From: Bosea sp. RAC05
GTDB lineage: Bacteria > Pseudomonadota > Alphaproteobacteria > Rhizobiales > Beijerinckiaceae
NCBI RefSeq assembly: GCF_001713455.1
Contig: NZ_CP016464.1
Location: 1,660,001-1,724,000 of the forward strand
Length of the DNA: 64,000 nt
Direction: 5' to 3'
The translations under genes and the position numbers were made by a program. Below, piece by piece: positions 46,325 through 57,523 of the stretch (position 1 is the first letter of the stretch; each line of letters begins with the position of its first letter). Under the pieces are notes generated by a model. That model did no database searches, was not told the DNA's origin, and saw only the letters and a program-made list of their open reading frames with translations.

Positions 46325-46735
46325 TCAGTTGATGATCTGGACGATGCGGCGGGTCCGTGGCTCGACCAGCACGGGACGCTCGTTGACGACCGTGTAGCGA
46401 TAGCCCTGCGCGCCGTATTCGGCCGGAACCTCGCGGTAGACCACGCCCTGCTCCGGCAGGATCACGCCGACCGTGACGGTCCGCTCGTAGCGATAGGAGG
46501 GGACGCGCTGCTCCAGCACATAGGTGCGGAAGCGTGGCGAGTCGTCGATCATCGTGCCGCCGGCGGGGTCGCGGGTCATCTGGCGGTTGTCGATCGCGCC
46601 GGGCATGGTCGTGCTGAGCGCCGGATCGCGGGTCGCGCCGCCGGCCGGGTCGCGCACGGCGGGGCCGGTGCTCTGGGCGAAGACGGTCGCGGGCAGCACG
46701 GAGAGCGCGGCGACGAGGGCGAGCTTCTTGATCAT
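46325..46735 (-). CDS. DUF1236 exported protein 1
   Basis: 136 residues from ATG 46735. Signal peptide IKKLALVAALSVLPATVFA, a short linker with repeated RDPAGG(A/T) units, and the DUF1236 block RFRTYVLEQRVPSYRYERTV, VVYREVPAEYG and the end LVEPRTRRIVQIIN. Periplasmic protein of unknown role, common in rhizobia. Tandem paralogue upstream. Confidence 0.9.
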   Translation of the reverse strand: MIKKLALVAALSVLPATVFAQSTGPAVRDPAGGATRDPALSTTMPGAIDNRQMTRDPAGGTMIDDSPRFRTYVLEQRVPSYRYERTVTVGVILPEQGVVYREVPAEYGAQGYRYTVVNERPVLVEPRTRRIVQIIN

Positions 46736-46832
46736 GGTGAGGTGTCCTGTGGTTGGAGGCGTGCCATGACAACGGTGCGCAGACCCCGATGTTCCTGCCC
46801 GTCCCGCCCGCACCGGCCGCATCGCCAGGATT

Positions 46833-46864
46833 CAAAACAAAACCCGCCCCCTTTCGGGAGCGGG
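46833..46864 (-). terminator. Terminator after DUF1236 gene 2
   Basis: CCCGCCCCC and GGGAGCGGG pair with one mismatch around a TTTC loop; on the minus strand the stem is followed by GTTTTGTTTT. Confidence 0.65.
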
Positions 46865-46895
46865 CCTGTCTCCTCGCCTTGGGGCGAGGGGCGGA

Positions 46896-47321
46896 TCAGT
46901 TGATGATCTGGACGATGCGGCGCGTGCGCGGCTCGACCAGGACGGTGCGGCCGTTGACGACCGTGTAGCGATAGCCCTGCACGCCGTACTCGGCCGGGAC
47001 CTCGCGATAGACCACGCCATCCTCCGGCAGCACGGCGCCGACGGCGACCTGCTCGCGATAGGTATAGGACGGTACGTCCTGCTCCACGACATAGGTGCGG
47101 AATTTCGGCGTGGCCGCGTCGCCGATGATCGCACCGACGACCGCGCCGCCGACGCCACCCACGGCGGCGCCGATCGGGCCGCCGACGATCGCGCCGCCGA
47201 TGGCGCCCGAGGTTGCGCCGCTGAGGGCACCGCCCGTGGCACCGCCCGAGGGCTGGGTCTGGGCGAAGGCCGTGGCGGGCAGCGTGACGATGGCGGTCAC
47301 GAGAGCGAGTGTCTTGAACAT
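46896..47321 (-). CDS. DUF1236 exported protein 2
   Basis: 141 residues from ATG 47321, preceded by AAGGAGACCATC. Signal peptide FKTLALVTAIVTLPATAFA, then a glycine-rich segment that reads like a membrane-spanning glycine zipper (GGAIVGGPIGAAVGGVGGAV), then the DUF1236 block, nearly identical at the end (VEPRTRRIVQIIN) to the neighbour. The glycine zipper is absent in the paralogue. Confidence 0.9.
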   Translation of the reverse strand: MFKTLALVTAIVTLPATAFAQTQPSGGATGGALSGATSGAIGGAIVGGPIGAAVGGVGGAVVGAIIGDAATPKFRTYVVEQDVPSYTYREQVAVGAVLPEDGVVYREVPAEYGVQGYRYTVVNGRTVLVEPRTRRIVQIIN

Positions 47322-47514
47322 GATGGTCTCCTTCCGAGAGAGAGTTCGGGGGGAGAACCTCCGGAAACCGGGGCGGTTCCGCGACGGGCAGTCACGATGT
47401 GTCTCCGTGCGCAACAGGCCCGGGCGCGGTGCCGCCAAACGAAGACGGCGGGCCAGGGGCCCGCCGTCTCGATGCGTTGGCGCATGCCCCGCGTCGCCGC
47501 GGGCCGGCCCATGC

Positions 47515-48486
47515 CTACTTCGGAGCAGCCTTCAGAGCCGGCTCCAGCTTGGCCGCGTCGCGCTTGATGAGTGCGGCGAAGCCGTCCGGGGTGCGCTCGG
47601 TGGCGGTCGGCATGACCGTGCCCAGGTCGAGCAGGCGCTTCTTGGTGTTCTCGTCGTTCAGGGCCTTGTTGAGCGCGTCGACCAGGCGGTCGACCACCTC
47701 CTTCGGCGTGCCCTTCGGCGCGGCGATGCCGTTCCAGGCCTCGATCTGGTACTCCGGCAGGCCGGCTTCCGCGGTCGTGGGAACGTCGGGCAGGGCCGGC
47801 GAACGCTGTGCCGATGCGACCGCGAAGGCCTTGATCGTGCCGGCCTTCACCTGCTCGGCGACGCTGACGATCTGGTCGCACATGAAGTCGATCTGGCCGG
47901 AGACGAGGTCGTTCAGCGCCGGGCCGGTGCCGCGATAGGCCACCGCGTTGAGCTTCGGCACGCCGAGCTGGCCCTTCAGCAGGGTGCAGGTCGTCCACGA
48001 CACCGAGCCCAGCCCGGCATGGGCCTCGTTGAACTTGTCCGGATTGGCCTTCACCGCCGCGACGAAGGACTTCAGGTCGGTCGCCTCGATGTTCTTGCGC
48101 GCGACGATCAGGATCGGCGTGCCGCCGGCCAGACCGATCGGCTGCATGCCGTTGATCGGGTCATACTTCAGGCCGGGATAGGTGGCGGGCGCCGCCGAGA
48201 AGGTGCCGAGATGGCCCATCGCGATGGTGTAGCCGTCCGGCGCCGCGGTCAGCGCGCGGGTGATGCCGGTGGTGCCGCCGGCGCCCGCGACGTTCTCGAT
48301 CACGACCTGCTGGCCGAGCGTCTTGGACATGTGGTCGCCGACGATGCGCGCGATGATGTCGGTCGGTCCGCCGGCGGCGAAGGGCACGATCATCGTCACG
48401 GGCTTGGCCGGATAGGCCTGGGCGGCGGCGCCGCCGGCGAGGGCGAGCGAGATGGCGGCGGCGAGGCCGAGTACGGTTTTCTTCAT
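47515..48486 (-). CDS. tctC: TctC-type tripartite transporter solute-binding protein
   Basis: 323 residues. Signal peptide KKTVLGLAAAISLALAGGAA, then AYPAKPVTMIVPFAAGGPTDIIARI, the hallmark of Bug/TctC periplasmic binding proteins. The ligand is typically a carboxylate, but which one cannot be read from sequence. Last gene of the LysR-TctB-TctA-TctC operon. Confidence 0.94.
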   Translation of the reverse strand: MKKTVLGLAAAISLALAGGAAAQAYPAKPVTMIVPFAAGGPTDIIARIVGDHMSKTLGQQVVIENVAGAGGTTGITRALTAAPDGYTIAMGHLGTFSAAPATYPGLKYDPINGMQPIGLAGGTPILIVARKNIEATDLKSFVAAVKANPDKFNEAHAGLGSVSWTTCTLLKGQLGVPKLNAVAYRGTGPALNDLVSGQIDFMCDQIVSVAEQVKAGTIKAFAVASAQRSPALPDVPTTAEAGLPEYQIEAWNGIAAPKGTPKEVVDRLVDALNKALNDENTKKRLLDLGTVMPTATERTPDGFAALIKRDAAKLEPALKAAPK

Positions 48487-48550
48487 AGCGGTTCCTTCCT
48501 CGTTATGGTTGTAGGCAAGGTGGGGCGCCGCCTTGAGGGCGGCAAGCCCC

Positions 48551-50050
48551 TCATTCGGTGAACACTTCGTCGCGCTTCTTGTTGATCGACGGCAGCAGCG
48601 CGATCACGAGAATGGCGACGGCGACGATCAGCAGGCCGGCCGAGATCGGCCGCTCGACGAAGGTCATGAACGACCCGCGCGAGATGATCAGCGCCTGGCG
48701 CAGCTTCTCTTCCATCAGCTTGCCGAGCACGAAGCCCAGCAGCATCGGCGCCGGCTCGAAGCCGAGCTTGATCAGCAGATAGCCGAACAGGCCAAACATC
48801 GCCGTGAAGGCCACGTCCACCGGCTGGTTGTTCACCGAGTAGATGCCGATGCAGCAGAAGATCAGGATCGACGGGAACATCAGGCGGTAGGGCACCTGCA
48901 GCAGCTTCACCCACAGCCCGACCAGCGGCAGGTTGATGACCAGCAGCATCAGGTTGCCGATCCACATCGAGGCGATCATGCCCCAGAACAGCTCCGGGTT
49001 CTTGGTCATGACCTGCGGGCCGGGGATGATGCCGTGGATGGTCATCGCGCCGACCATCAGCGCCATCACGGCATTGGGCGGGATGCCGAGCGTCAGCAGC
49101 GGGATGAACGCGGTCTGGGCGCCGGCATTGTTGGCCGATTCCGGACCCGCCACGCCCTCGATCGCGCCCTTGCCGAAGCGCGAGGGATCCTTGGCGAGCT
49201 TCTTCTCGAGCGTGTAGCTCGCGAAGGGGCCGAGCACCGCGCCGTTGCCGGGCAGGATGCCCAGCGTGCCGCCGAGGAAGGTGCCGCGCAGCACCGGCTT
49301 GATCGACTGCTTGATGTCGCTCCAGTCGGGCAGGAGGCGCCCGATCTTGGTCTTCACCACGTCGCGCGTCTCGGGGCTCTCCAGGTTGCGCAGGACTTCG
49401 GCGAAGCCGAACACGCCCATCGCCAGCACGGCGAAGTCGATGCCGTCCGCCAGCGGCGCGAAGCCGAAGGTCATGCGCTCCTGGCCGGTCTCGAGGTCGG
49501 TGCCGACGGTCGAGAGCAGCAGGCCGAGCATGATCATGCAGAAGGCCTTCAGGATCGAGCCGCGCGCCAGCACGACCGCGAAGCACAGGCCCATCACCAT
49601 CAGCGAGAAGTATTCGGCGGGTCCGAACAGCAGCGCGAGCTTGGTCAGCGGCGCGCCGAGCGCGGCGATGAACAGGGTCGCGACGCAGCCGGCGAAGAAG
49701 GAGCCCAGCGCCGCCGTACCGAGCGCGACGCCGGCGCGGCCCTGCTTGGCCATCTGGTGGCCGTCAAGCGTGGTAACGACCGAGGTCGCCTCGCCGGGGA
49801 TGTTGACCAGGATGGCCGTCGTCGAGCCGCCGTACTGGGCGCCGTAATAGATGCCGGCGAGCATGATCAGCGCGCCCACCGGATCGAGCCCGAAGGTGAT
49901 CGGCAGCAGGATCGCGATGGTCGCGATCGGGCCGACGCCCGGCAGCACGCCGATCAGCGTGCCAACGAGACAGCCGGCGAAGCACAGGGCGATGTTCTGC
50001 AGCGACAGCGCGACGCCGAAGCCCAGCGAGAGGTTGGAAAACATGTCCAT
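48551..50050 (-). CDS. tctA: TctA large membrane subunit
   Basis: 499 residues, about ten or more membrane helices. The signature GVLPGVGPIATIAILLPITFGLDPVGALIMLAGIYYGAQYGGSTTAIL (about 40-87) is typical of TctA. A second glycine-rich motif GTLGILPGNGAVLGPF lies in the second half. It forms the channel of the tripartite tricarboxylate transporter, driven by an ion gradient. It follows tctB by 4 bases. Confidence 0.95.
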   Translation of the reverse strand: MDMFSNLSLGFGVALSLQNIALCFAGCLVGTLIGVLPGVGPIATIAILLPITFGLDPVGALIMLAGIYYGAQYGGSTTAILVNIPGEATSVVTTLDGHQMAKQGRAGVALGTAALGSFFAGCVATLFIAALGAPLTKLALLFGPAEYFSLMVMGLCFAVVLARGSILKAFCMIMLGLLLSTVGTDLETGQERMTFGFAPLADGIDFAVLAMGVFGFAEVLRNLESPETRDVVKTKIGRLLPDWSDIKQSIKPVLRGTFLGGTLGILPGNGAVLGPFASYTLEKKLAKDPSRFGKGAIEGVAGPESANNAGAQTAFIPLLTLGIPPNAVMALMVGAMTIHGIIPGPQVMTKNPELFWGMIASMWIGNLMLLVINLPLVGLWVKLLQVPYRLMFPSILIFCCIGIYSVNNQPVDVAFTAMFGLFGYLLIKLGFEPAPMLLGFVLGKLMEEKLRQALIISRGSFMTFVERPISAGLLIVAVAILVIALLPSINKKRDEVFTE

Positions 50051-50054
50051 CAGG

Positions 50055-50573
50055 TCAGATCCCCAGCAGCCACGGCGCCAGCGGGATCGGCAGCGACAGC
50101 GCGTATTTGAACAGCAGCGCGCAGGCCGTGCTCATCACGACCGCGAAGATGACCAGTTCCTTCGGGCGGAAATCGTCCGCCGCCAGGCCCGAGATCAGGA
50201 TGACGAGCGGGCCGGCCACAGCCAGGCCGAGCGCGGGGACGCGGATCGGGCCGAATTCGAAGCCACGGATGCACAGCCCGAAGACGCAGGCCGCACCCAG
50301 CACGAAGATGACGCCTCGCCAGGACCAGCCGGAGAGCTGTTCGCCATCGAAGCGCAGGCTGGAGATCACCAGCAGTGCACCGAGCCCGGCGCAGATGACC
50401 GCGAAGGATTTCGGCAGCATGCCCGGCCCGAGCTGGCGCAGCGTGCCGATGGGCAGGTCGCTGGACAGCACCAGCGCGAGCCCCGCCAGCAGCATCATGA
50501 ACACGCCGGCCGCGAGGTCCTGCGTGGACCGGACGCGGATGCCCTGCGCCTTTTCGATCTTGTTCAAGCTCAT
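50055..50573 (-). CDS. tctB: TctB small membrane subunit
   Basis: 172 residues with four predicted helices (about 20-45, 80-98, 108-128, 140-165). TctB proteins vary in sequence; the assignment rests on size, helix number and position before tctA. The ATG overlaps the TGA of the LysR gene (TGATG on the minus strand), implying coupled translation. Confidence 0.9.
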   Translation of the reverse strand: MSLNKIEKAQGIRVRSTQDLAAGVFMMLLAGLALVLSSDLPIGTLRQLGPGMLPKSFAVICAGLGALLVISSLRFDGEQLSGWSWRGVIFVLGAACVFGLCIRGFEFGPIRVPALGLAVAGPLVILISGLAADDFRPKELVIFAVVMSTACALLFKYALSLPIPLAPWLLGI

Positions 50574-51562
50574 CAGGCTCCTCCGACTGCGGACCCGACC
50601 AGGCGGGCCGTTCGTTTCAGCTTCGTGGTGGGAATGGCGAAGGGCAGGACCTGCCGCTCGTCGATCAGGGTGACGCTTTCGCGCAGGATGGCGAGGAAGT
50701 CGTCGCGGGCGTCGAGCCGCTGCTGCGGTCGCCAGGCGATGCCCACCAGCGCGCCCGGCGGTGGCGGGTCGAGCAGCGCGCCGCGCAGCCGGCGCATGGT
50801 CACGCCCGGAAAGCTCAGGCGCGACACCCAGTCCGGGGCCAGCGCCATGCCGAGGCCGGCGGCCACCGCCGACATCATCGCCGGCTTTTCGGTCGCCTCG
50901 ATGGTCACGTTGGGCACCGCGCCGACGCTCTCGAAATAGGACATCACCAGATCATAGGCGAAGGGTCGGATCCGCTTGGAGGGCACCACGAAGGGCTCGC
51001 CCACGAGATCCTGCATCGTCAGATGGTCGCGTGCCGCCAGCGGATGCGCCTCGTTCAGGACCACGATCGGCCGCTCGACGCGCAGCACCTCGAAGGCGCA
51101 GTCTGTCGGCTTGCGCGGCGGCCGCGTCAGGGCGAGGTCGAGCTTGCCGGCTTCCAGCATCTGCACGAGCGGCGCCGTCATCGCCTCGACGAACTTGATC
51201 TGGACGCCCGGATAACGCTCGCGGAAGGCGACCAGCGCCTCGGGAACGAAGCTGGAGGAGGCGGCGTCGATCGCGCCGATGCGCAGCATCTTGCCCGAGG
51301 CGAGCGAGGCCTCGCGCACCGCGCGGGAGGCATGGTCCATCCGGGCGAGGATGCTCTTGGCCTCCTCGAGCATGATCAGGCCCGCGCGCGTCAGCGCGAC
51401 CTGGCGCGTCGTGCGGGTCAGGAGGACGCAGCCGAGTTCTTCTTCCAGCGTGCTGATTTGGCGGGAGAGGGCGGGGGGAGCCAGCCCCAGCCGCTCCGCG
51501 GCACGGCCGAAATGAAGCTCCTCCGCCACTGCGATGAAACATCGCAGATGCCTGATGTCCAT
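50573..51562 (-). CDS. LysR-family regulator at the head of the tct operon
   Basis: 329 residues. N-terminal winged helix MDIRHLRCFIAVAEELHFG, then RAAERLGLAPPALSRQISTLE, and an effector-binding domain (residues ~90-300). Unlike most LysR genes, which are divergent from their targets, it is co-directional with and overlaps tctB. It probably controls the transporter in response to its substrate. A small hairpin (GAGCCG-ATAG-CGGCTC) lies upstream at 51624-51639. Confidence 0.92.
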   Translation of the reverse strand: MDIRHLRCFIAVAEELHFGRAAERLGLAPPALSRQISTLEEELGCVLLTRTTRQVALTRAGLIMLEEAKSILARMDHASRAVREASLASGKMLRIGAIDAASSSFVPEALVAFRERYPGVQIKFVEAMTAPLVQMLEAGKLDLALTRPPRKPTDCAFEVLRVERPIVVLNEAHPLAARDHLTMQDLVGEPFVVPSKRIRPFAYDLVMSYFESVGAVPNVTIEATEKPAMMSAVAAGLGMALAPDWVSRLSFPGVTMRRLRGALLDPPPPGALVGIAWRPQQRLDARDDFLAILRESVTLIDERQVLPFAIPTTKLKRTARLVGSAVGGA

Positions 51563-51713
51563 GGCTGTCCCTCTGGTCCCCTCTGGCGTATCGTTTCCCG
51601 ATATCTTCCAGTGTTTGTCGCTAGAGCCGATAGCGGCTCATGCCGCGAAAGCGACCCTAGAACAATTCATAATTTTTTGGCAATAAACTCTGATGTGTCC
51701 GGATGTTGCCGGC

Positions 51714-52643
51714 TCAGCCGCGGCGCAGCGCGCGATTTCGGCCGAAAACGCGCCCGTCGATCAGCGCGAGCCCGGCGAAGATCGCCGCCATGCCGGCGAA
51801 ATGGCGCGGCAGCAGGGTCTCGCCGAGCAGGCCGACGCCGAGCAGGATGGCGCTGACCGGGATCAGGAAGGTCACCAGCACGACATTGCTCGGTCCCGCC
51901 GAGCGCATGACCTTGAAGAAGATCACATAGGCCAGCGCCGTCGAGATCAGCGCCAGCCCGAGCAGCGCGAGCGCCGTCTGTCCCGTGGGCAGAGGCAGGG
52001 CCCAGGGCGGGCTGACCACGAGCACGATCGGCAGCGTCATCAGCGTCGAGGCGCTGAGCTGCCCGGCGGCGCTGACGAGCGGCGGCAAGGCGCGGAAGCG
52101 CCGGCCGTAGAGCCCCGAGAAGGCGTAGGAGACGGTCGCGCCGATGCAGGCGAGCTGCGCCAGCAGGTTCAGCCCGAGCCCCGAGAGCGCATCCGGCCCG
52201 ATCAGGATCGCGACGCCGGCAAAGCCCGCCAAGACTCCGGCGATCTTTGGCCCGGTCGCGCGCTCGCCCCCGAACACATGCATCACCAGGACCGTGAAGA
52301 TCGGCGTCATCGCGTTCAGGATCGAGGCGAGCCCGCTCGGAATCTGCTGCTGGCCCCAGAGGAAGAGGCTGAACGGGATCAGGTTGTTGAGGATGCCCAT
52401 GCCGAAGAAGGCGAGCCAGACGCTGCGGCCGACCGCCATCGACAGCCCCGCCAGCCGCACCGCGAGCAGCAGGGCCAGCGCCGCCAGCCCGACCCGGACG
52501 AGCAGCACCGGCAGCGGCGGCCATTGCGCCAGCGCCAGCGCGTTGAAGAAGAAGGAGCCGCCCCACAGCACCGAGAGTGCGAGCAGCAGCACCCAGTCGA
52601 GCGTCGACATCCGCGCGGGCGGGGCAGGCATGGGCATGGTCAT
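51714..52643 (-). CDS. EamA-family (DMT) transporter
   Basis: 309 residues with ten hydrophobic helices arranged as two EamA repeats. Opening LDWVLLLALSVLWGGSFFFNA is typical of the drug/metabolite transporter family; substrate unknown. ATG 52643 is chosen because it gives a compact N-terminus; the frame is open upstream into the GST gene region but out of any family match. Confidence 0.9.
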   Translation of the reverse strand: MTMPMPAPPARMSTLDWVLLLALSVLWGGSFFFNALALAQWPPLPVLLVRVGLAALALLLAVRLAGLSMAVGRSVWLAFFGMGILNNLIPFSLFLWGQQQIPSGLASILNAMTPIFTVLVMHVFGGERATGPKIAGVLAGFAGVAILIGPDALSGLGLNLLAQLACIGATVSYAFSGLYGRRFRALPPLVSAAGQLSASTLMTLPIVLVVSPPWALPLPTGQTALALLGLALISTALAYVIFFKVMRSAGPSNVVLVTFLIPVSAILLGVGLLGETLLPRHFAGMAAIFAGLALIDGRVFGRNRALRRG

Positions 52644-52741
52644 CGCGGCATCTGTCCGTCCCGGACTGTCATCCCGCGTCAGGAGGGGCCGGGTGGCACG
52701 GCGGCCACCCGGATTCTGCTCTGCGGCCGGACGCCGACCGC

Positions 52742-53404
52742 TCAGGCGGCTTCGGCGTCCCGCGCTGTCCACATCGCCTGGAAGGCGGGGCGGGCATGGC
52801 AGGCGTCGAGCCAGGCCTTCACATGCGGAGCCGCCGCGAAGAGCTGCGCGGCCGGCTTGGCGTAGCGGAAGATCTCGGCGACGTTGATATCGGCCACCGT
52901 GAAGCGCCCGCCCATGACGAAGCCGCCGCCCGCGGCGAGCGCCTTGTCGAGCACCGCGAAGGGGGCGGGCAGGGCGGCGAGCGCCGCCTCGACCAGCTTG
53001 GGATCGCGCTTCTCCGGCGGATAGGCCGCCATGTGGTACTGGATGTTGAGCGCATGGCTCTCGACCGCCGTGCTCGCCCAGAGCGACCACATCACCGCCA
53101 GCCCCTCCTCCTGCGCATCCTTGGGCGCCAGCGGCCCGCCATGCTTGCGGGCGAGATAGAGGTTGATCGCCAGCGATTCCTGCAGCTTGAAGCCGCCATC
53201 GTCGATCGCCGGGATCTGCCCCTTCGGATTGACCGCGAGGAACGCCGGGCTCTGGGTGTGGATCGGCGCGCCCGGCGCGTTGGGATCGGGCAGGCGGTAG
53301 ACCTGGATCACCGGGACATGGGTGAAGGCAAGCCCGAGCTCGTTCGCCAGCCAGATGTTGCGCGAGGCGCGCGAGCGGTAGCAGCCATAGATCGTCAGGG
53401 TCAT
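52742..53404 (-). CDS. Glutathione S-transferase family protein
   Basis: 220 residues from ATG 53404. Thioredoxin-like N-domain (TLTIYGCYRSRASRNIWLANELGLAF, with NPKGQIPAIDDGGFKLQES for glutathione binding) and all-helical C-domain (FTVADINVAEIFRYAK). SRASRN occupies the catalytic-residue position, so Ser or Arg, not Tyr, would contact glutathione. Substrate unknown. Confidence 0.92.
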   Translation of the reverse strand: MTLTIYGCYRSRASRNIWLANELGLAFTHVPVIQVYRLPDPNAPGAPIHTQSPAFLAVNPKGQIPAIDDGGFKLQESLAINLYLARKHGGPLAPKDAQEEGLAVMWSLWASTAVESHALNIQYHMAAYPPEKRDPKLVEAALAALPAPFAVLDKALAAGGGFVMGGRFTVADINVAEIFRYAKPAAQLFAAAPHVKAWLDACHARPAFQAMWTARDAEAA

Positions 53405-53626
53405 GGGAAGGCAGCCTTCGGAGGAGGGGTCGAGCGAACCGGTCTTACAGGAGAGTCGGGGCAGGCGCATCCGGGAAGGGGGTGGCCCCAGCCGGCGCAT
53501 GGAACATCCGTCTTTGGGCGATTTAGTTTGCGCTATCGCGGGACCGGATTCAGCCCTCGCGCTTTCGGACAGTCAGCTCGGTAAACAGCCGGCACTGAAT
53601 CCATGCTCTATCACGTCCAAGCATCC

Positions 53627-54580
53627 TCACAGTGCCGTTCCAAAGGCTGGGGGAGGTTCCGGCTCTGCGCAAATGTCCATCTCAAGACTGCGCACGATGG
53701 ACATGAACGACTGCATGGCCGGTGACGGCGATCTGCCACGTCTGGCTATGAAGCCATAGTTCAACCGCAGGGACGGCAGCCCGATCGGCAGAAGAACCAG
53801 CTCCCGGGCCGCGATCTCCTGGCGGATCTGGATGGGAACGCACGCCGATACAGCTGCTCCCGCGAGAACGATGTTCTTGGCGGCCGAAAAGGATTCGACG
53901 AGAATCCGTGGCCGGAAACGTTTCTGCTCATGCTCGACCAGGCCATAGGGCCTTTCCGGTTCGACATCCTGTCGCTGGAGCGAGCTGGGGATGGTCGGCC
54001 CGACCCATGGAAACTCCAGGAGATGACTGATCGTGAGGCCTGGCGTGGTCGCCAGTGGATGGTCTGCTGCCACAAAGAACTGCAAGGGGGCGGCGTGCAC
54101 CGGTTCGGTGACGAGGTTTGGATTCTGTGACGCCTCCGTGATGTCGGCAAAGCCAAGGTCGGCCACGCCCGCAACCACATCGGCGGTCGCCCTGGTCCAA
54201 TCCCTGACCGTCACTTCCACGGTCAGACGGGGATAGCGCGCGGACAGCAGAGCGACGGCCCGCTCGCCGGAAATGTCTGCTGGATAAGGGCCCATCACAA
54301 CCTTGAGTTGTCCGGTTTCAAGCCCTTTGAGCCGTGCGATCTCTCGCGTGAGGTCATCAAAGCTCGCTATGACCGCCTGTCCGCGGTCAATCAGGATCTG
54401 TCCGAAGACGGTCGGCGCGACGTGGTGTCGGTCGAAGAGTTGGACGCCGAGCGAATCCTCCAGGCCCTTGAGGCTGCGCGTCAGCGAGGGCTGCGAAACT
54501 CCAAGTGACGCAGCTGCCCGGCTGAAACTCCGGAACCGGTTGAGGGCAATCACCAGTTGAAGGTTTCTGATCGAAAGCAT
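53627..54580 (-). CDS. LysR-family regulator of the sulfatase cluster
   Basis: 317 residues from ATG 54580. Winged helix LSIRNLQLVIALNRFRSFSR, then AAASLGVSQPSLTRSLKGLE, plus a substrate domain (ADISGERAVALLSARYPRLT region). Divergent from the formylglycine-generating enzyme gene with 216 bases between, the classic LysR layout, so control of the sulfatase genes is likely. The frame is open far upstream on the opposite strand of the FGE gene; that part is a shadow. Confidence 0.92.
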   Translation of the reverse strand: MLSIRNLQLVIALNRFRSFSRAAASLGVSQPSLTRSLKGLEDSLGVQLFDRHHVAPTVFGQILIDRGQAVIASFDDLTREIARLKGLETGQLKVVMGPYPADISGERAVALLSARYPRLTVEVTVRDWTRATADVVAGVADLGFADITEASQNPNLVTEPVHAAPLQFFVAADHPLATTPGLTISHLLEFPWVGPTIPSSLQRQDVEPERPYGLVEHEQKRFRPRILVESFSAAKNIVLAGAAVSACVPIQIRQEIAARELVLLPIGLPSLRLNYGFIARRGRSPSPAMQSFMSIVRSLEMDICAEPEPPPAFGTAL

Positions 54581-54796
54581 GCGCCGCGTCTCTCGCTGCA
54601 ATCCGCAACAGACTATACCATCAATGATATTGGACACCGTTTTGGATATCAACGAGGATCGTCGCCGTCGAAAAAGAAGAACAACGAAGGGGCGGTTGAT
54701 CGTGACGGCTGTTTCGGCGATCGCACCGGGAGCCCTGACCTTTTCAACCGGGCGCGCCGATATCGTCGTCCTCCAACCGACAGGGGGCCTGATCTG

Positions 54797-55782
54797 ATGA
54801 ATCTCAGGTTGGGTGAGAACGCGGCGACGATGCAGACGGGCGGTGATCCAGCCCTGACGGGAATGATTCACATTCCCGGCGGCGCCTATCTCATGGGCTC
54901 GGACAGCCACTATCCAGAAGAGGCCCCGGTCCACCGGGTCAGGGTCGACCCATTCTGGATCGATGCCATCCCGGTGAGGAACCGCGACTTCCGGACCTTC
55001 GTCGAGGCGACCGGACATGTCACCTTTGCGGAAATGGCTCCGAAGGCGGAGGATTATCCCGGCGCATTGCCCCACATGCTGAGAGCCGGTTCGCTCGTAT
55101 TCGATCCGCCAACCCGCCCCATTGACCTTGGGGACTGGTCGCAATGGTGGACGTTCAGGTTCGGCGCAAACTGGCGCAAACCCTATGGTCCCGGCAGTTC
55201 CATCCGCGATCTTGACGATCACCCGGTCGTTCACATCGCCTTTGCGGATGCGCAGGCCTATGCCGCCTGGGCCGGCAAAGAGCTTCCCAGCGAAGCGGAA
55301 TGGGAGTTTGCGGCACGCGGCGGTCTCGACCAGGCGGAGTTTGCCTGGGGCGATGAGCTTGTCCCCGATGGCCGGCAGATGGCGAATGTCTGGCTGGGCG
55401 AGTTTCCCCACGAGAACCTTTCTCCCCGACGCTACAAGCGCACCACGCCGGTCGGCGAGTATCCCCCAAACGGCTATGGCCTCTTGGACATGATCGGCAA
55501 CGTCTGGGAATGGACCACCGACTGGTATGCTCCCCGACATAGCCGGGACGAGACGAAGGCCTGCTGCATTCCGGCCAATCCGCGCGGTCCGGCGCAGGAC
55601 ACAAGCTATGATCCGCTGCAGCCAGCAACCCGGATACCCCGCCGTGTCCTGAAGGGCGGCTCGCATCTTTGCGCGCCCAACTATTGCCGCCGCTACCGCC
55701 CGGCCGCGCGTCACGCTCATCCCGTCGACACGTCCACCAGCCACATCGGTTTTCGCTGCGTTTTCAGAGGGGAGAGAAACAC

Positions 55783-55786
<4 letters not shown>
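54797..55786 (+). CDS. Formylglycine-generating enzyme
   Basis: 329 residues from ATG 54797 (also possible: 54830). The SUMF1/FGE fold opens with MIHIPGGAYLMGSDSHYPEEAPVH and the C-terminal block GGSHLCAPNYCRRYRPAARH keeps both catalytic cysteines (C-x4-C), as in active aerobic FGE. It converts the sulfatase active-site Cys to formylglycine in the cytoplasm before export. Its TGA overlaps the sulfatase ATG (ATGA). Confidence 0.93.
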
Positions 55787-57459
<1,673 letters not shown>

Positions 57460-57475
57460 ACCAGAACCGGGAAAA

Positions 57476-57501
57476 GGCCGCCTCCCTCCGGGGAGGCGGC
57501 C
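57476..57501. terminator. Hairpin between sulfatase and HAD phosphatase genes
   Basis: A perfect 11-bp stem (GGCCGCCTCCC / GGGAGGCGGCC) with a TCCG loop starts 17 bases after the sulfatase stop. No T run follows on the plus strand, so it may tune rather than end transcription into the next gene. Confidence 0.6.
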
Positions 57502-57523
57502 GGCCATCGACACCGTTCTGAAA

